Translations under genes and position numbers: made by a program
Assembly: GCA_963989385.1 (NCBI GenBank)
Contig: OZ022506.1
Coordinates: 67,467,434-67,531,433 of the forward strand
DNA: 64,000 nucleotides
Direction of reading: 5' to 3'
From: Ctena decussata
Lineage: Eukaryota; Mollusca; Bivalvia; Lucinida; Lucinidae
Shown: positions 11,440 through 26,400 of the stretch, piece by piece
Layout of the letters: each line of letters opens with the position of its first letter
Numbering within the stretch: position 1 is the stretch's first letter
The notes under the pieces: generated by a model
What the model was told of the DNA's origin: nothing
Seen by the model: the letters and a program-made list of their open reading frames with translations, nothing else
Databases searched by the model: none

Positions 11440-14400
11440 GTATGTATTCCATCCATATACAGCAATAAACATCAGTTAAGCATATAATAAATATACAATA
11501 AACATGCATTCTAATGCACTTACATATGTAACGCAACGTCTAATTGGATAACGTCAAAAATTTGTGACAGTATATCCTGCGATACACTGTTGAAAACCTG
11601 ACGTCATTATGTAACGTCGCTTCTCATTGGTTAACATTTGGTTTTACGTCGCTGAAAGCGTTTGCTATGGGTGCTAAGTAGCACATTTTTAAAGGTGAAA
11701 ATGTGAAAAGTGCATTAGAATGGGTATAATTGTATTGAAAATTGTCATTTGGGGAGGTAAATCGTCAGTTTTATGGTCGCAAATTGTATTTTACGGCTCC
11801 GCTGGTCGGTCGCCATAAAACGAAATTTCCGACCATAAAACAGACGTCGGTCGCCATAAAACAAAATTTCCGACCATAAAACAGACGATTTACCTCCCAA
11901 ATGACAATTTTGAGTACAGTTATCCCCTAAATAAATGTTCAGTAAGCATATAATAAACATATGATGAACATGCAATAAACATCTAGTTAGCATATGATAA
12001 AGTAAATAAACATACAATAAATGAGCCGCGACGTGAGAAAACCAACAAAGTGGTTTTGCACCCAGCGCAGACTCAAGATCAGCCTGGACATCCACCCACG
12101 CTGATCAGACTCTTCGCTAAGGGCTTAAAGGGTAGCTAAGATTCTTAGCTACCAGCATGCGGACAGGGAAGACTCTGATCAGACTGGGCGGATGCCCAGG
12201 CTGATCTGAGTCTGCGCTGGGCGCACAACCACTTTGTTGGTTTTCTCGTGTCGCAGCTCAAATGTCCAGTAAACATATAATTAGAATAACATACAATAAA
12301 CATGCAGTAAACGTGCAATAAACAAATGTCTTTCAGAACAGAAATACCTGAGCATACAGTGTAGATCAAGATCAGAGTGCTCCTGAAACATTGATACGAT
12401 TTATTCAGTGAATATTTAGGTGTCAATTAATACGTATAAATACTACTCAAATTCAAAGGTGGACAATGTCCAGTTTCGGATAAAAGGCTTTACTTTTCAA
12501 ATGATTTTCATAAAACTTTCAAGAGATTATACCTTTATCAGTGCATGCAACAGACTGCCCCAGTCACCTCTCACAAAATTAGATCATAGTGACATACTGA
12601 TATGCCAATCTTCACCATATTAAGTTGTCAAGGTCTGTCATGTATCTCAGTTTCCCTAAGCCTCAGGTCTTTTAAACTTCACCAGTCAATATTGTGATTG
12701 TTGTCGCACCTGCTTTAGCAAGGTGCGATATAGGCATCCGGTTTTCCGTCTGTCATTCCGTCCGTCTGTCCGTCAGTCCGTTCACATTTACGTCAACCCT
12801 GGCGTTAAAAGTTAATTTCTTCGAAACCACTACAGCCATGGTTCTCAAATTTCATATGGAGCATGATTACAGAAATTCCGCGTGGTTGAGAATTCAAAAT
12901 GGCCGCTGTTACTAAAAATAGCAAAACAACATAATTAACATTTTCTCTAGAAGCTTTGGGTATATTTGGCTGAAACTTTGTATGGAACATCAGCAGGACC
13001 TTCTTCTTGAAAATTATTAAAATGAAAAAAAATCTGTAGCGGAATTAGGTCACAGTGACCTACTTTTGGTTACGAGTCTCAAATTTGCTTGAATGCTGAT
13101 AAATCGATAAACACTGAGTGGATGTTGCTCAGTTTTAATCAGAATTGTTCTTGAAAGGAGTTTTTATTTTTTTTCACATTTATGGGAATGTACCATCCAA
13201 GATGGCCGCCACTATCATTACTAAAAATAGCAAAAACATGAAAATGACTATATTTTAGGAACCCCTGAATGGATTTGGACCAATTTTGTGTCAGAATGAT
13301 CCTTGCATGTAGCTTTTTCGGTTTTTGGCAAATTGGCTATCCAAGATGGCTGCCATCCACTGTTACTAAAAATAGCACAACATGAAAATGGCAGTACCTT
13401 ACGAACCATTGGGCGGATTTTGACGATATTTGTGTCAAAATGATGCCTGAAACTATTTCTTTTCTTTTAATTTTCAATTTTTGCTTTCATTTTCTTCTCA
13501 ACATGATCTCTGCTACTGTGGGAATGCAATGCAGGTGCGACATAGCATTCCGCGGAATTCTTGTGACTGGTTTGGGAATAGTTATGTTCCAGTAGTATTT
13601 AGCCTTGGGGAGGTGTGTGTGTGTGTGTTGGGGGGGGGGGGGGGGGGGGGAGAGGAGAAATGCAGCTTTGGACCACTGAGGCCTTTTGTTTGGAAAATTT
13701 TTGAATCCTAAATGTAATGAAGAAATACAAAGCAGCTGACTTTAACATATCCAATTTGTCCAATTTAATTTAGTTATCCAACAAAATGAAACAAATTTAA
13801 GCTATTTGTCAATATCAGTCATTTGGTTTGGAGCGTTGATTGAAGTTTAGCTGCAGCAGCTACTGTAACCACCAAATATTGGGACATCTTTAAAATGGTT
13901 GTGATTTTAAAAAAAATTTGAATTTTGCAATCTAGCAGTGTGCCTACGGTCTGAGCAAACAGTGCAGAACCAGATCAGACTGGTCCAAAAGTAGCAGTCT
14001 GATCAGCATCTACACAGTTTGCCAATCTATCTGCATCTTTTTGGAGACACCTTTCTGCATTGTAAAACCCAACAGTCTCATTGTAGGACGCTATTTTTAA
14101 TTAGGTGCAACTGCATCTAAGTAGAAGTCCATTCTGGGTGGACACTGTTTGCATAGGCAGGTTTGCCCAAATTTTAAAGGTCTGGTTATGGTAATAGAGG
14201 ATCTGCTGCTGTATCTTAAGCTTTTTGTTGTAAGAAATTACCATATGCAAATGTATTGATTGGGTGTGGCACTCTTTGAACTATGATCCAGATACTGTTT
14301 TCTTTGGACTGATTGAATGTCCCAGTGTTGGACTGTTTTGACATCAAGTAAATGCTGTTTGGACTTAGTTTTACTCAAGTCTAGTGATCCAAACATTTTG

Positions 14401-17400
14401 GACTTGAAGCAGAAATCAAGATTAGAACCATATCACATACATGGGTTTATACTACATTTTCAAACCATCAGATGTCTCAGAGCATTCTGTCCAGCTAGAC
14501 TTTCTAATCATATCTCCTTCTCACAAACAAACTACCGTAAAAATCTTAAGTTTGGACACCTGAAAAGATTGCTGTAGTCACCCTAAAAATTGAGCCAAGG
14601 AGTAATGTGTCGAAAAGATGCAGATGGAATGGCAAACAGTGTAGACCCTGATCAGACTGCTCCTCTGGGAGCAGTCTGATCTGGGTCTGCACTGTTTCCT
14701 CAGGCCTGTCTGTCCAAAAACTTAGGATCAGTATGGTGTGCAATAGGACCCATTTTAGATTCATGGCTGTCTGTCACACCTAGTATCTTAGCAGGAACCG
14801 TGATGGCTGTTGTTGCCAGGGCACCACATATAAGTTCCTCTTGCAATTTTTGTCCTGGGCAGCCAATGTAGAGTTAAAATATAATTTTTCTTTACCCGTG
14901 AATTATCTGAATTATCACAGATTAACACATGTTATTGGAGGGCAGATGACAAAATATTAATTCACGATGGCAGCAGGCCCCGGAGTGACTTAATATTTGC
15001 ATCTGTACGGCAACACATGTTAATCTGCGATAATTTCCTGGTAAGGAAAAATTATTTGGATTATAATATTATATATAATACAATCAAATTGCATGGATAT
15101 TACAATATTTTATAATGGACTCTTTTGAGGCGGACACGGCCAGAAGTTAAATGTTTATGTTTGACGTCATCAAAGCGCAAAATGTGCACGCCGAGTGTAA
15201 ACAACATGATTTGTTACAAATTTTCAAATGGCTCTGCTTCCTATAGGTTCAATGGGGAAAACGTTAACGTCATGTTAGAATAATGCTATATATCTGTTCA
15301 GCCAAGGTGGAGTTTTCATTATATTTCAGGTGAGCTATATGATCAAGATGCTGCCCAGCTACAGTTGAAGGTCACCAAATATGTAAGTATAGAAGAAAAT
15401 TCACCTTTTTACGCACCTGGTAAATAAGCAGTTTGATTCCAACGTGAAAATAAAAACTAAAACTTCTGCAACTAGTTAGTTAACATATACATAACCATGT
15501 TATTCACCCCGTATGTATGTGAAGCACATTTTTGCACAATTTATGCTTTGAACTCAAAGATTTAGAGGAGTTACCTCAAAACTCCTGATAGTGGCCATAC
15601 TACAAATTTGGTTTGGTTGCTTTCAGTAGTATTGTGATAATTCCAGCGTTTTATCTTTGCAAAGCTTGAAGTTCAGAACTAATAACTTTATATACATATG
15701 AGTCAAATAGCATTAGGGTCCATACGTGTCAGGGAAATGTCAGGGAAATGTCAGGGAAATTCAAATATTTTCAAGGGCAAGGATCTGTCAGGGAATTTTG
15801 TGTTGTGTCAGGGAAAAATGGAATTTTGCTAAAATGTCATGGAAATATCAGGGTATTTTACAATTCCAGTCATGATGGATAAAAAATAACTGAAAATGAC
15901 TAGGGTAGTTTTCTTAACTTTATGGGAAAAAAATAGAACAGGTATATTTTCGCTATCCATGTGCAAAAGTTTGAATTATAATTTTGCAAATGGGAACGGA
16001 ACTGTGTGTTTTATTATGTGTGTCATTTAAGTGTCTTGAATTTGATATCCGCCAGAATAAGTATTGAAACAGAATAGGGTACAGTCGGGTAGCTTCGGAC
16101 ATGGTGTAAATTCGAACATACCATTCCAAACAGTGAAAAACCAGATGAGACGGCTCATAATGAGCCGTCTCATCAGGGTTTTCACTGTTTACCCAGTTAT
16201 TTTTGTTTTAATTCCAAACAACTGACATATATAGGAAACAATGCCACTGGCTGAATAACCTGCTGCCCGAAGTTACCAACTCTACCCTATGTTTGCGATT
16301 ACAGTGTCTTGAATTTGATAACCGCCTTAATAGGTATTGAAACGGAATATTCTTACTTCAACATTACGGTCTTCTCATAAAAGTTTTCACTCTCTGACAT
16401 ACCAGCTGGACCCCACCTTAGGTATGACAATACTTTTGAAACATTCAACAACAATAACAATAACGTCAACAAAAACACTCAAAGTCTACCTTATGAGATA
16501 CATGTTGTCATGCCATTGTCATAATAGTGTGACATTGGTATTTACTTATTTCTGTATGGTGTAAGCTTCCATAGAGTTTATTGCTTATGTGCTTATTGTT
16601 TGGGAGGTAAAGTTTGCAAACAGATGCGGCGTTGTCAACGTTCCATGGAATTCTTGTTCTTTTAAGCTGTTGTTTTAGTTGAATAACCACAAAATGAATA
16701 TTGAGAATCTCGACTGAAATGAGGAAACAGAGAAAACCATTAGAAGACAATCCTATCTGAGCAGCTTTAACTCTTTAAGCCCTAGTGACGCAATTAGCAT
16801 AATGAGCCGCCTCATCTAGATCTACACTGTTTGCCCTCTAGTCTTTGAATTCTCAATATAAAAGTCTTGGACAAGGCATTTTTTTAATTTTTGCAGACGT
16901 AAATTTTGTCGTCTGCTTTTTGGTACTGAAAGAGTTAAGAGTGGTAATCTAATTCATGATAGGCCTGATGTATTTGAAAATTGATATGCTTTTAAGCTAA
17001 TGAAAAACAGACGTCTCTGTCTTTAAAAGTTACATCGTGTTTTCTCTTAAGCTGTAAACTAAACTCATAAATTAAATTTACTGTGCATGTTACGGGCATC
17101 ACTGACATCAGTCCTCTTAATAATGCTATGAGATGTCTTTCTTCCCAGTATAAAACAATCCCAGTAATCTAGATCTGTCTTAAAAGATTGATCTAGATTT
17201 TTTGGGTCATTTTGGAGGGAGGTAACCCTGCCTCGTAGCCGGATAAATATTGTAGTAACTTGTTTTCATCTAAACTAGGGCCTAGTTGTTTAAAAATAAC
17301 TACATGGTTAGTTAACAAGACATTAAAATTTCAACCTATTGTAAGCAAAAACGCTGCCATTTTTTGCTGAAAAAAGAACGTGAGAAGCTTTTGCAGTGCA

Positions 17401-20400
17401 AAAGCTCTCAACTTTTTTTCAGCAAGAAATAATACCACATTTGATTTTATGGGCACTGTAAGACTTAAAATCCTTGAGTGACGACTTCTTTAAACTTACA
17501 ATGCTTTGAACAACGAAGCTCAGATATGGATGTCTGCCATCTTCTGGTCAGTGAGAAATTCTATCCTCCCTACCATGTTTTACCATAGAGTTTGGATTAG
17601 TAAAAGAAAAATGTCAAATGTGGTCAGTTTAAGAAGTCAGGTATGTGAATAGTCAAGATTGGTTGTACATACAGTGACATCATTGAGGATAGTTGAGTGC
17701 TTCTAATCCCATGCCCATGCACCTCTCATCACTGTGAGTTCAAACCTCAACCGGGGCACAGATGAGAAAACCAAGCTCTGCTCACAAAAGGTCTGGTAGT
17801 TCTTTCCCTCAGGAACTCTGGTTTTCAGCCACTTTTTCTTAATGATCGGCTAACATAAGTGAAATGTTCTTGAGAGGACCTTAAAACCCATTTCAAAAAC
17901 ATATCTTCTAAACAGATTCTGTTCCCATATAAGAATTCTTTTTGAAACCATTTGAGCCGCGACACGACAAAACCAACAAAGTGGATGTGCGGTCCGCACA
18001 GACTCAGATCAGCCTGGGCATTCGCCCAGCCTGATCAGAGTCTTCGCTGTCCGCATGGAGGTGGCTTAGTCCCTTAGCTACCCTTTAAGCACTTAGCGAA
18101 GTGTCTGATTGGACTGTGCGGATGCCCAGGCTGATCTGAGTCTGCGCTGGGTGCACATCACTTGTTGGTTTTCTCCTATCTTCTAAACAGGTACTAGTAG
18201 TGTTTCCATTTAAGAATCCTGGCTGCTTTCTCAATACAGTCAACTCCCGATATCTCGAACACTGATATCTCAAAGTATCTTCTTATATCATTTTATTTAC
18301 ATTCAACTACTGTAATCTCAAACTACTGATATCTCAAAGTAAAATTTCTGGTACCAGAAAATTTACTTTGAGATATTGGTAGTTTGGGCTGAAGTTCGAC
18401 TTCGAGATATCGAGAGTTGACTGTATGTATCGAAACCATTTCAAGTTTTACAGAAGTGAATCCCATGCCCAATAAATGTCAGAAGATACTCCAAAAATGG
18501 ACCTTGGTAAATATAACTGGGAAAGAGACAAACGAAGAAATAAAAGCATAAAGTGAGTTTGTCTCTAAAACGTCTCAATCTGGCTAGACAAAAAGCTATT
18601 TTTTGCAGGAAAATATTGACAACACTTGATGATAATGTCTCCCACGGGAGAAATATGATGATGGAGGGGTTATTAAAGAGTAGATAAAGCATTGACAATT
18701 ATATAGATCTATACAGTCTGTCTTCAACGGTTGATCAGTTTTGCAACAAATGTGCTTTCCAGGAAAAAATGCAATTCCAGTAGTTTCTGACTTTATGATA
18801 CTACATCAAAATGTCAGAGTTTCAGAAAATCTTGTAACAGACAGTTCTAGGATCAGAGAACTCTTGATTTTTGTTAGTTATACCCCAACACAAAGTATGT
18901 CCGGGGTTATATAGTCTGTTAGTTCCATTTGTCTGTTTGTTAGTTGGTTCAGCCTTCACCCATCAATTAATTAAGTTTCAGGTCAAAGTTTTGCATTATT
19001 TTATTTTTTCCTTTTGATTTCTCTTATCTCTGTAACCACATGTCAGAGTCTTTTCATATTTGGTTCATGATATCTCTGTAGCATTACCTTTTATACATAA
19101 TACCTAATCATTGGGATAAGGTGGGCCTACATTGAATTTTGCATTAAACCTTTCAGATTGCTCATATCTCTGTACCCACAGGTCATTTTCTTTTCATACT
19201 AGATTCATGATATTTTTTTTCAGCATTACCTTTGATACAGAATACATAAGTAGTAGGGTCAGATACCTAGGTGGGGTCAGGACTGAATAATTAAGACTTG
19301 GTTTATTTCAAAGTTTTGTGTTAAGCAGTTTTGATTCCTCATATCTGTGTAAGCAAATCATATTTGGTGCATGATTTCTGTATTACATTATTTTTGATAG
19401 GAAACTCCTAGGTGTCTGGGTCAAGCCCATGGTCAATACTTGGGAGTTGGTTTGGGGCTGGCACTGATTAGGGGTATGCTTGAGCCCCTACTCATTTGCA
19501 GGCTTTGGTTGTCTTATTCACATTTTCAGGTTTATAGGAAGACTTAGCATGTCATAGTTTCCCCAAGAATATCTTGTCTGTGCCTTTTGAACCTTTTGAC
19601 TATGTTAACCAATTTTGATATTTAGATTTTATGACGATGATACAAAGACTTAGAATGTCTTGGTTTCTCTAAAGAAATAATTTTTGCCTATTTCATGATT
19701 TACAATGAACGTTAAATTTTCAGTGGAAGCAACTCTTATCATTTTCATTTTTGCCTCCCTTCTTAAGGGGGGTTGGAGGGGAGGAGTGGATCTTTCCTTA
19801 AAGGAAGAACTTGCTCCTGTTTTCTTCCTTTAACTCTTTAAGCCCCAGTGACGCAATTAGCAAAATTTGCAAACAGTGTAGATCCTGATGAGGCGGCTCA
19901 TAATGAGCCGCCTCATCTAGATCTACACTGGTTGCCCTCTAGTCTTTGAATTCTCAATATGAAAAGTCTTGGACAAGGTATTTTTAGCTCACCTGAGCCA
20001 GCGGCTCCGGGGGAGCTTATAGGATGGTAAGGCTCCGTTGTCCGTCGTCCGTCCGTCGTCCGTCCACACTTTCAAACGACTTCTCCTCTGAAACCGCTGG
20101 GCCGATTGTAACCAAATTTCATATAGAGCCTCCTGGGACCTTAGGAACGAAAAGTTGTTCAAACGGTCCTGGTCACATGACCAACATGGCCGCCATGCCC
20201 ATATATGGTAAAAACCTGAAAAAATCTTCTTCTCCAGAACCAATAGGTCGATGGCCTTGAAACTTGGTATGTAGCATCGGGTACACGAGTACTACCAAGA
20301 TTGTTCAAATTATGACCTTGGGTTGACCTTGACCTTTTTTACGGTAAGGTCAAGTTTGCTTCCTTATGCTTTTATATGGCAAAATGCTGCAACATAAGAT

Positions 20401-23400
20401 ATCTTGGAAACTGTTGAAGATTTTGGCCTAAAAATTGGTACATACAGTCATCTTAATGACTACATGAAGATTTATGAGTACAAGAGGTCAAGGTCATTCT
20501 TTGACCTTTGACCCAGAACTCTCCTATTTTGACAATATCAAACAATCTCCTCATAAACAACTAGGCCAATTGTAATTAATTTCATATAAATCCTCCAGGG
20601 GTTGAGGGAATGAAAATTTGTTCATATGGTCCAGGTCACATGACCAACATGGCCACCACGCCCATATATGGTAAAAACCTTCAAAAATCTTCTTCTCCAG
20701 AACCAGTAGACCTATGGCCTTGAAACTCGGTATGTAGCATTGGGTACTCAAGTACTGTCAAGATTGTTTAAATTATGACTCTGGGTTGACCTTGACCTTT
20801 TTTACGGCAAGGTCAAATATCCGAAAATGCTAGAACATGAGATTTCATGGTAAGTTTTGAAGATTTTGGCCTAAAATTGGTATATACAATCATCTTAATG
20901 AGTACATGAAGATTTGTGAGTACAAGAGGTCAAGGTCAATCTTTGACCTTTGACCCAGAAATCTCAAATTTTGACAATTTCAAACAATCTGCTCTAAAAC
21001 CACTGGGCCAATTGAAACCAAATTTCATATAGAGCATAGAGGGGTTGAGGAAATGAAAAAAAAAATCTAACGGTCCTGAACACATGACCAACATGGCCGC
21101 CACGCCCATATATGATAAATACCTTTAAAAATCTTCTTCTCCAGAACCAATTGACCGATGGCCTTGAGACTTTGTATGTAGCAATGGGTACTTGAGTACT
21201 ATCAAGATTGTTCAAATTATGACTTTGTATTGACCTTGACCTTTTACAGCAGGGTCATATAAGGGAAAATGGTAGAACATAAGATTTCATGGAAAGTTTT
21301 GAAGATTTTGGCCTAAAAAATTGGTATGTACAGTTGTCTTAATGAGTTCATGAAGAATTATGAGTACAAGAGGTCATGATAAGTAAAAGCCACCTTGCCA
21401 ATTGTTCAGGTGAGCGATTCAGGGCCTCATGGCCCTCTTGTTTTTATTTTTGCAGACGTAAATTTTGTCGTCTGCTTTTTGGTACTGAAACAGTTATGAG
21501 TAGGCCCCCTTTGGATGGGCTGTAGGGAAGCAAACAGGTAGTCACAGTGTTGTTCTTCTTTGTAAAAATGGTGGCAAAACAGAGATCTACTCATACACAT
21601 ATATGGAAGAATGAACTAGTGTTTCCCCTAGCCTGGAAAAAAGGCAGGGAGCTGGTCAGAAAAAGGGCACTTTTAGCGTGGGACACAAGCCCTGTAGGAC
21701 ACTTTTCTTAAGGTATTATTTTCAGAGACAATATTATTAAGGGTATTAACACTGTCTAACAGGATGAACACCTTATTTTGGCATTGAGATATAAATATGT
21801 GCATTATAAAAGGCCTTTTTTACACACAGAAAGCTGAAAATTCCAACCAAATGACATTAATATGAGTGAAATTACCTTCTGAAATTTGAGGGTAGAAGGG
21901 TAAGGTCAAAAGGCAGAAGGGTGCAGCACCCTTCTAGACCTCTATAGGGGAAACACTAAATGAACAGAAACCATCTCTGAACATTCCTCGAAACAAGCCA
22001 TCGATGCTGCTCCAAACACAATTTATCTATAGGATATTTTCCACTACATTTCTTCCGAAAGCCATCTATTGTCTTTGACGTCCTCCAGTTTCCGAGGCAT
22101 TAAAGCGCTTTATTCTTGCTTAACTTCACATCAAATGATTGTTTAATAGCTCAATGCCAAAAGAGGGCACATTACAGACCGGTGAATAATATGAATGCTA
22201 GACTCAAATCACTTAAAAGACTAGATGATCTTGTGTCTGAAGAGACGTTTTTATTATGGCAGACGATTCTTGTCATAGACAATAAATCATACTGAATGGT
22301 TTAGTCAAGAAATATTGGGTTAATAGATACAGTATAAAAAACGTAGTAGGAATCAAATTTCAGAAAGTAAGGGCTGTTGCTTAATAAAGGATGTTTATTG
22401 TATGAAGTTTTGAGTAAATTAAGCCTTAAAGTGCCTGAAACTGATGCCCAGTTTTGTCAACTTTGGACATCAGTGTGTTATCCAATGTTTGTCAGAGGTT
22501 TCAACCATGTTTGTCAGTGCCTTTTCGGCATATGTCAGCATCCTTATCTAAGTTATTGACATATTTTAGCATTACAACAACCATGGCATATGTCAGCATC
22601 CTTATCTAAATTATTGACATATTTTAGCATTACAACAACCATGGCATTTTGTCAGCATCCTTATCTAAGTTATTGAAATATTTTAGCATTACAACAACCA
22701 TGGCATTTTGTCAGCATTCTTATCTAAGTTATTGACATATTGTAGCATTACAACAACCATGGCATTTTGTCAGTATCCTTATCTAAGTTATTGACATATT
22801 TTAGCATTACAACAGCCACAGCATATGTCAGCATCCTTATCTAAGTTATTGACATATTTTAGCATTACAACAGCGACAGCATATGTCAGCATCCTTATCT
22901 AAGTTATTGACATATTTCAGCATTACAGCAACCACAGTATATGTCAGCATCCTTATCTAAGTTATTGACATATTTCAGTATTACAACATGCACAGCATAT
23001 GTCAGCATTCTCTTCTAAGTTATTGACATATTTTAGCATTACAACAACCATGGCATATGTCAGCATCCTTATCTAAGTTATTGACATATTTTAGCATTAC
23101 AACAACCATGGCATATGTCAGCATCCTTATCTAAGTTATTGACATATTTTAGCATTACAACAACCATGGCATATGTCAGCATCCTTATCTAAGTTATTGA
23201 CATATTTTAGCATTACAACAACCACAACACCTCTCATTTCAATGGAGAAAACATCTATCAGTGAAGCTAGGAGTGTCATTAGCAGATATGGCAGCAACTG
23301 GGATTGAGAGGCCTTGAAAACTTTGAACTTTTTTATGCTTTGATGTGCAGCCTCTAATAAATACCCATCACCAACTTTTCATACACTTATAATTCTAATA

Positions 23401-26400
23401 AAACCCTGGGTGTTAGAATGTTCTTAGTACTTGGGTTTTGTAAGGGTAATGAATTGTGAAGACAAAAAAAAAAAATGCCACCCAGACAACAACGGACTTG
23501 TCACATTTTGAAATGAAGAAAGTATCTTTTAAGACACTTATAAACGAGCAAAAATAAACTGGCATTTCAGTTGAAAAACATGACAGAAACAAACTTAAAT
23601 CATGAGCAAAAGCAATTTGGAATTCTCCTGAGATCGTGTTCAAGAAATCACTGTTATAAAGAGGATTCAGTTAGTAGAAAATTTCTGTGTTTGATTACAA
23701 CTCATTTAGCCATTAAACAAAAGACATTGGAATTGAAAAAAGGGGACTGTCTCACATAAACAAACAGACAAGTTTCAGATCAGTCTGCACATCTGTGCAG
23801 GTTGATCAGAATATATACTATGCAAAATATATTTAGCAAATTTTTATACTTTGAAATTTTTCTCATTACTAAAGTGAAACTTTGAGCGAAATTAAATTGC
23901 AGTGAAAGGAACCGTATTTGGTGCTTAAGATACCATGGGATTACAGAGGCCATCTTTAAAAACGATGTTGGGGAAAAGCGATAAGCGCGGAAGGGGTCAT
24001 TAGCCGAAATTCGCACCCATTGAAAAGCAACATAAAAATGGCAAGCATGTGATTTTTTGTACGGTCTTTCCTATCATTTTATTCCCAGTTTTTTTTTTGT
24101 CAACGCTATTGAATGTGTAAAAGATAGGGTTAAGCTTAACAACTGACGAATCTTAGCCTGCGCAATTGACGTTAAAACGTTATAATTCGGTCCAATGTGC
24201 ACGGGTTTACGGGTGCCTCAGTTCAATGCAATCAAAACCCGAGAAAAACCAATAGGCTAAAATTAAAGGTCACACCATGATTACTTTAACTGCGAAGTTT
24301 CTTCGTTAAGGTGTAGCGTAACTGTGAGAAAATGATGACGTTAGTCTGAGCCTTTTGACTTATGCTCAGTAACCGGGAAGAATTTTCTTTCTAAATGGTT
24401 TATGTTATCATATTGGTAGATACCAAACAATCATTCAGTCGAAAGGGATTCAAGAAATACCGATTAGAAAGAACTTTTTAAGACGATAACGTAAAAACAA
24501 GTGAAAACGTCAAATTTTGGATCTCTGTAAACCTCATACTCGTAGCATATTCAAATGTTTTAGAGCGTTTTCCTTTATTTTAACAGCAAGCCAGCCGCCT
24601 CATTATGGTTTTGGATTTTGTACATGATCAAAAATGTCCTTCAGACATAATGGTCTCAAAAACTGACGTCACGGTAGTTCAAACGCTACAACTGAGCAAT
24701 CTTGAATCTTTTACCTGCCAGTCTATCTTGAATGATCGGCCTTTGTATGTTTATGCAGTAAAGTGACAATAAAGTCCTAATATGGTGGATCTGACACGTA
24801 CAAAAAAATTGCTATATTTATTGTGCATAGTATATTACTTTTAGTTTAAAATTTAAAGATCTTTGAAGTGAAAAGTTTAGACTCCAAACAGTTTGCATAG
24901 GTGCAGATGTTGAGTTCAGTAGTCTCTGTTCCCACATATCATAAATCGTTTTTTTCTCATTTGCCGGCTTAAATATTGCATGACTTACAGAAATTTTCCG
25001 TAAGATGGGAGGCAGTCAACCTATGGCTTAATTATCTCTTAAAAGCATCATTTCCTTTAACGGCCATTTTCTTTCTGATTCCATTACATTTTAATACCTT
25101 ACGATGTCCACGGGCTGTAAAACATTGTGTCCCTGATTAGCTTCCCGTCAAATGTTTATTTAATAGCTCCAATGTTCTGAGATGAAAACTAGTTCTGCCA
25201 TTATATATCTCAAACATTTGGACAGATTATTTGAGCAAGCAGTGTAGATTGGATGACGTACAATGTGCAGTGTGTAAAATGTTGTGTTTGTGATTAGGTT
25301 CTCATAGCTCAATGTTGGTTGTTGCGAACAAGCTCTGCTGCTATGAATGTAAAAGAGACAGATTGCGTTAGCAAGAGTCAACTTTTGTCATGCAGCCGTA
25401 CACTGTAGTTCTTCAGTCATAAGACACTTCTTCCCATTACAGAATAACTGCAAATAGTATAAAGCTGCTACAGAATGAGGTTTTTCCTCTCCAACTTAGA
25501 TCCCAAAAATCGGGATCGTGTCTTATTTTGCTGTTGGGCTTAGAAACAAAATTTTGCTGGCAGAATTATGGTAAACAGTGTAGACCCTGACCAGACTGCT
25601 CCTTAGGAGCAGTCTGATCATGGTCTGCACTGTTTGTTCAGGCTTTTCTGTCCCAATATTCAGGATCGTTATGGTAACAACTTTGTAGAACTTAACCGTA
25701 AGACGGATGACCTTTCAGCAGCGACAGATTGAAATTGATGACGGTCTCTTACAAATAAACCTGGTCATGCAAACAATATGGAAGTTCTGGCATAAAAAAT
25801 TTATGGGATCACTGTAGCAATTTATGCCTGATCAGCTACTAGAATTAGAACCAAATCTCTATTTATATCTTTTTCAAAACAGTCCTGAAAATCTAGATCC
25901 ATCCAATGACAGATTTAGATTTTAGGAATTGTTTTAGACAGAAAAAACCCAGGGTTTTAAGACCGATTTATATATTTTTGGGGTCATTCCACCATTTAAT
26001 AGCTGAAATAGGAGAAATTTTACCCACATCTAAACAAATGCTGCAGTAAGTTGCTTAAGTAATATGAGATATTTAAAAGCATCATGTAACACTATATCAT
26101 ACGGACCCATTATGTCTGTGTAGTAGCTCTTGATAGGGATCCATAATCATTATGCTATCATGTCTGTGGCAAAAGCCAATGTTAGGCAGAATAAACCTAT
26201 ACAAGGAATGTTACTATCCCTGTTGGAGACTGAATTAGACAAATTGTTCATGTGAGGGAATTGTAATGCAGAATTCTGTCAGATTGGGAAAAGTGAAAAG
26301 GGATCAAGGTATAAATCCTCAAAGCCCCATTCCACTGGACAGCCCTTCCACTGCACTATAGAATTTTGGTCAAAGTGCCATGAATCATAGCTGAAGCTGC

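Noticed and set aside
22530..23226. CRISPR-like array
   Set aside because: The 58-bp units are contiguous with no unique spacers; it is a simple satellite in animal DNA.
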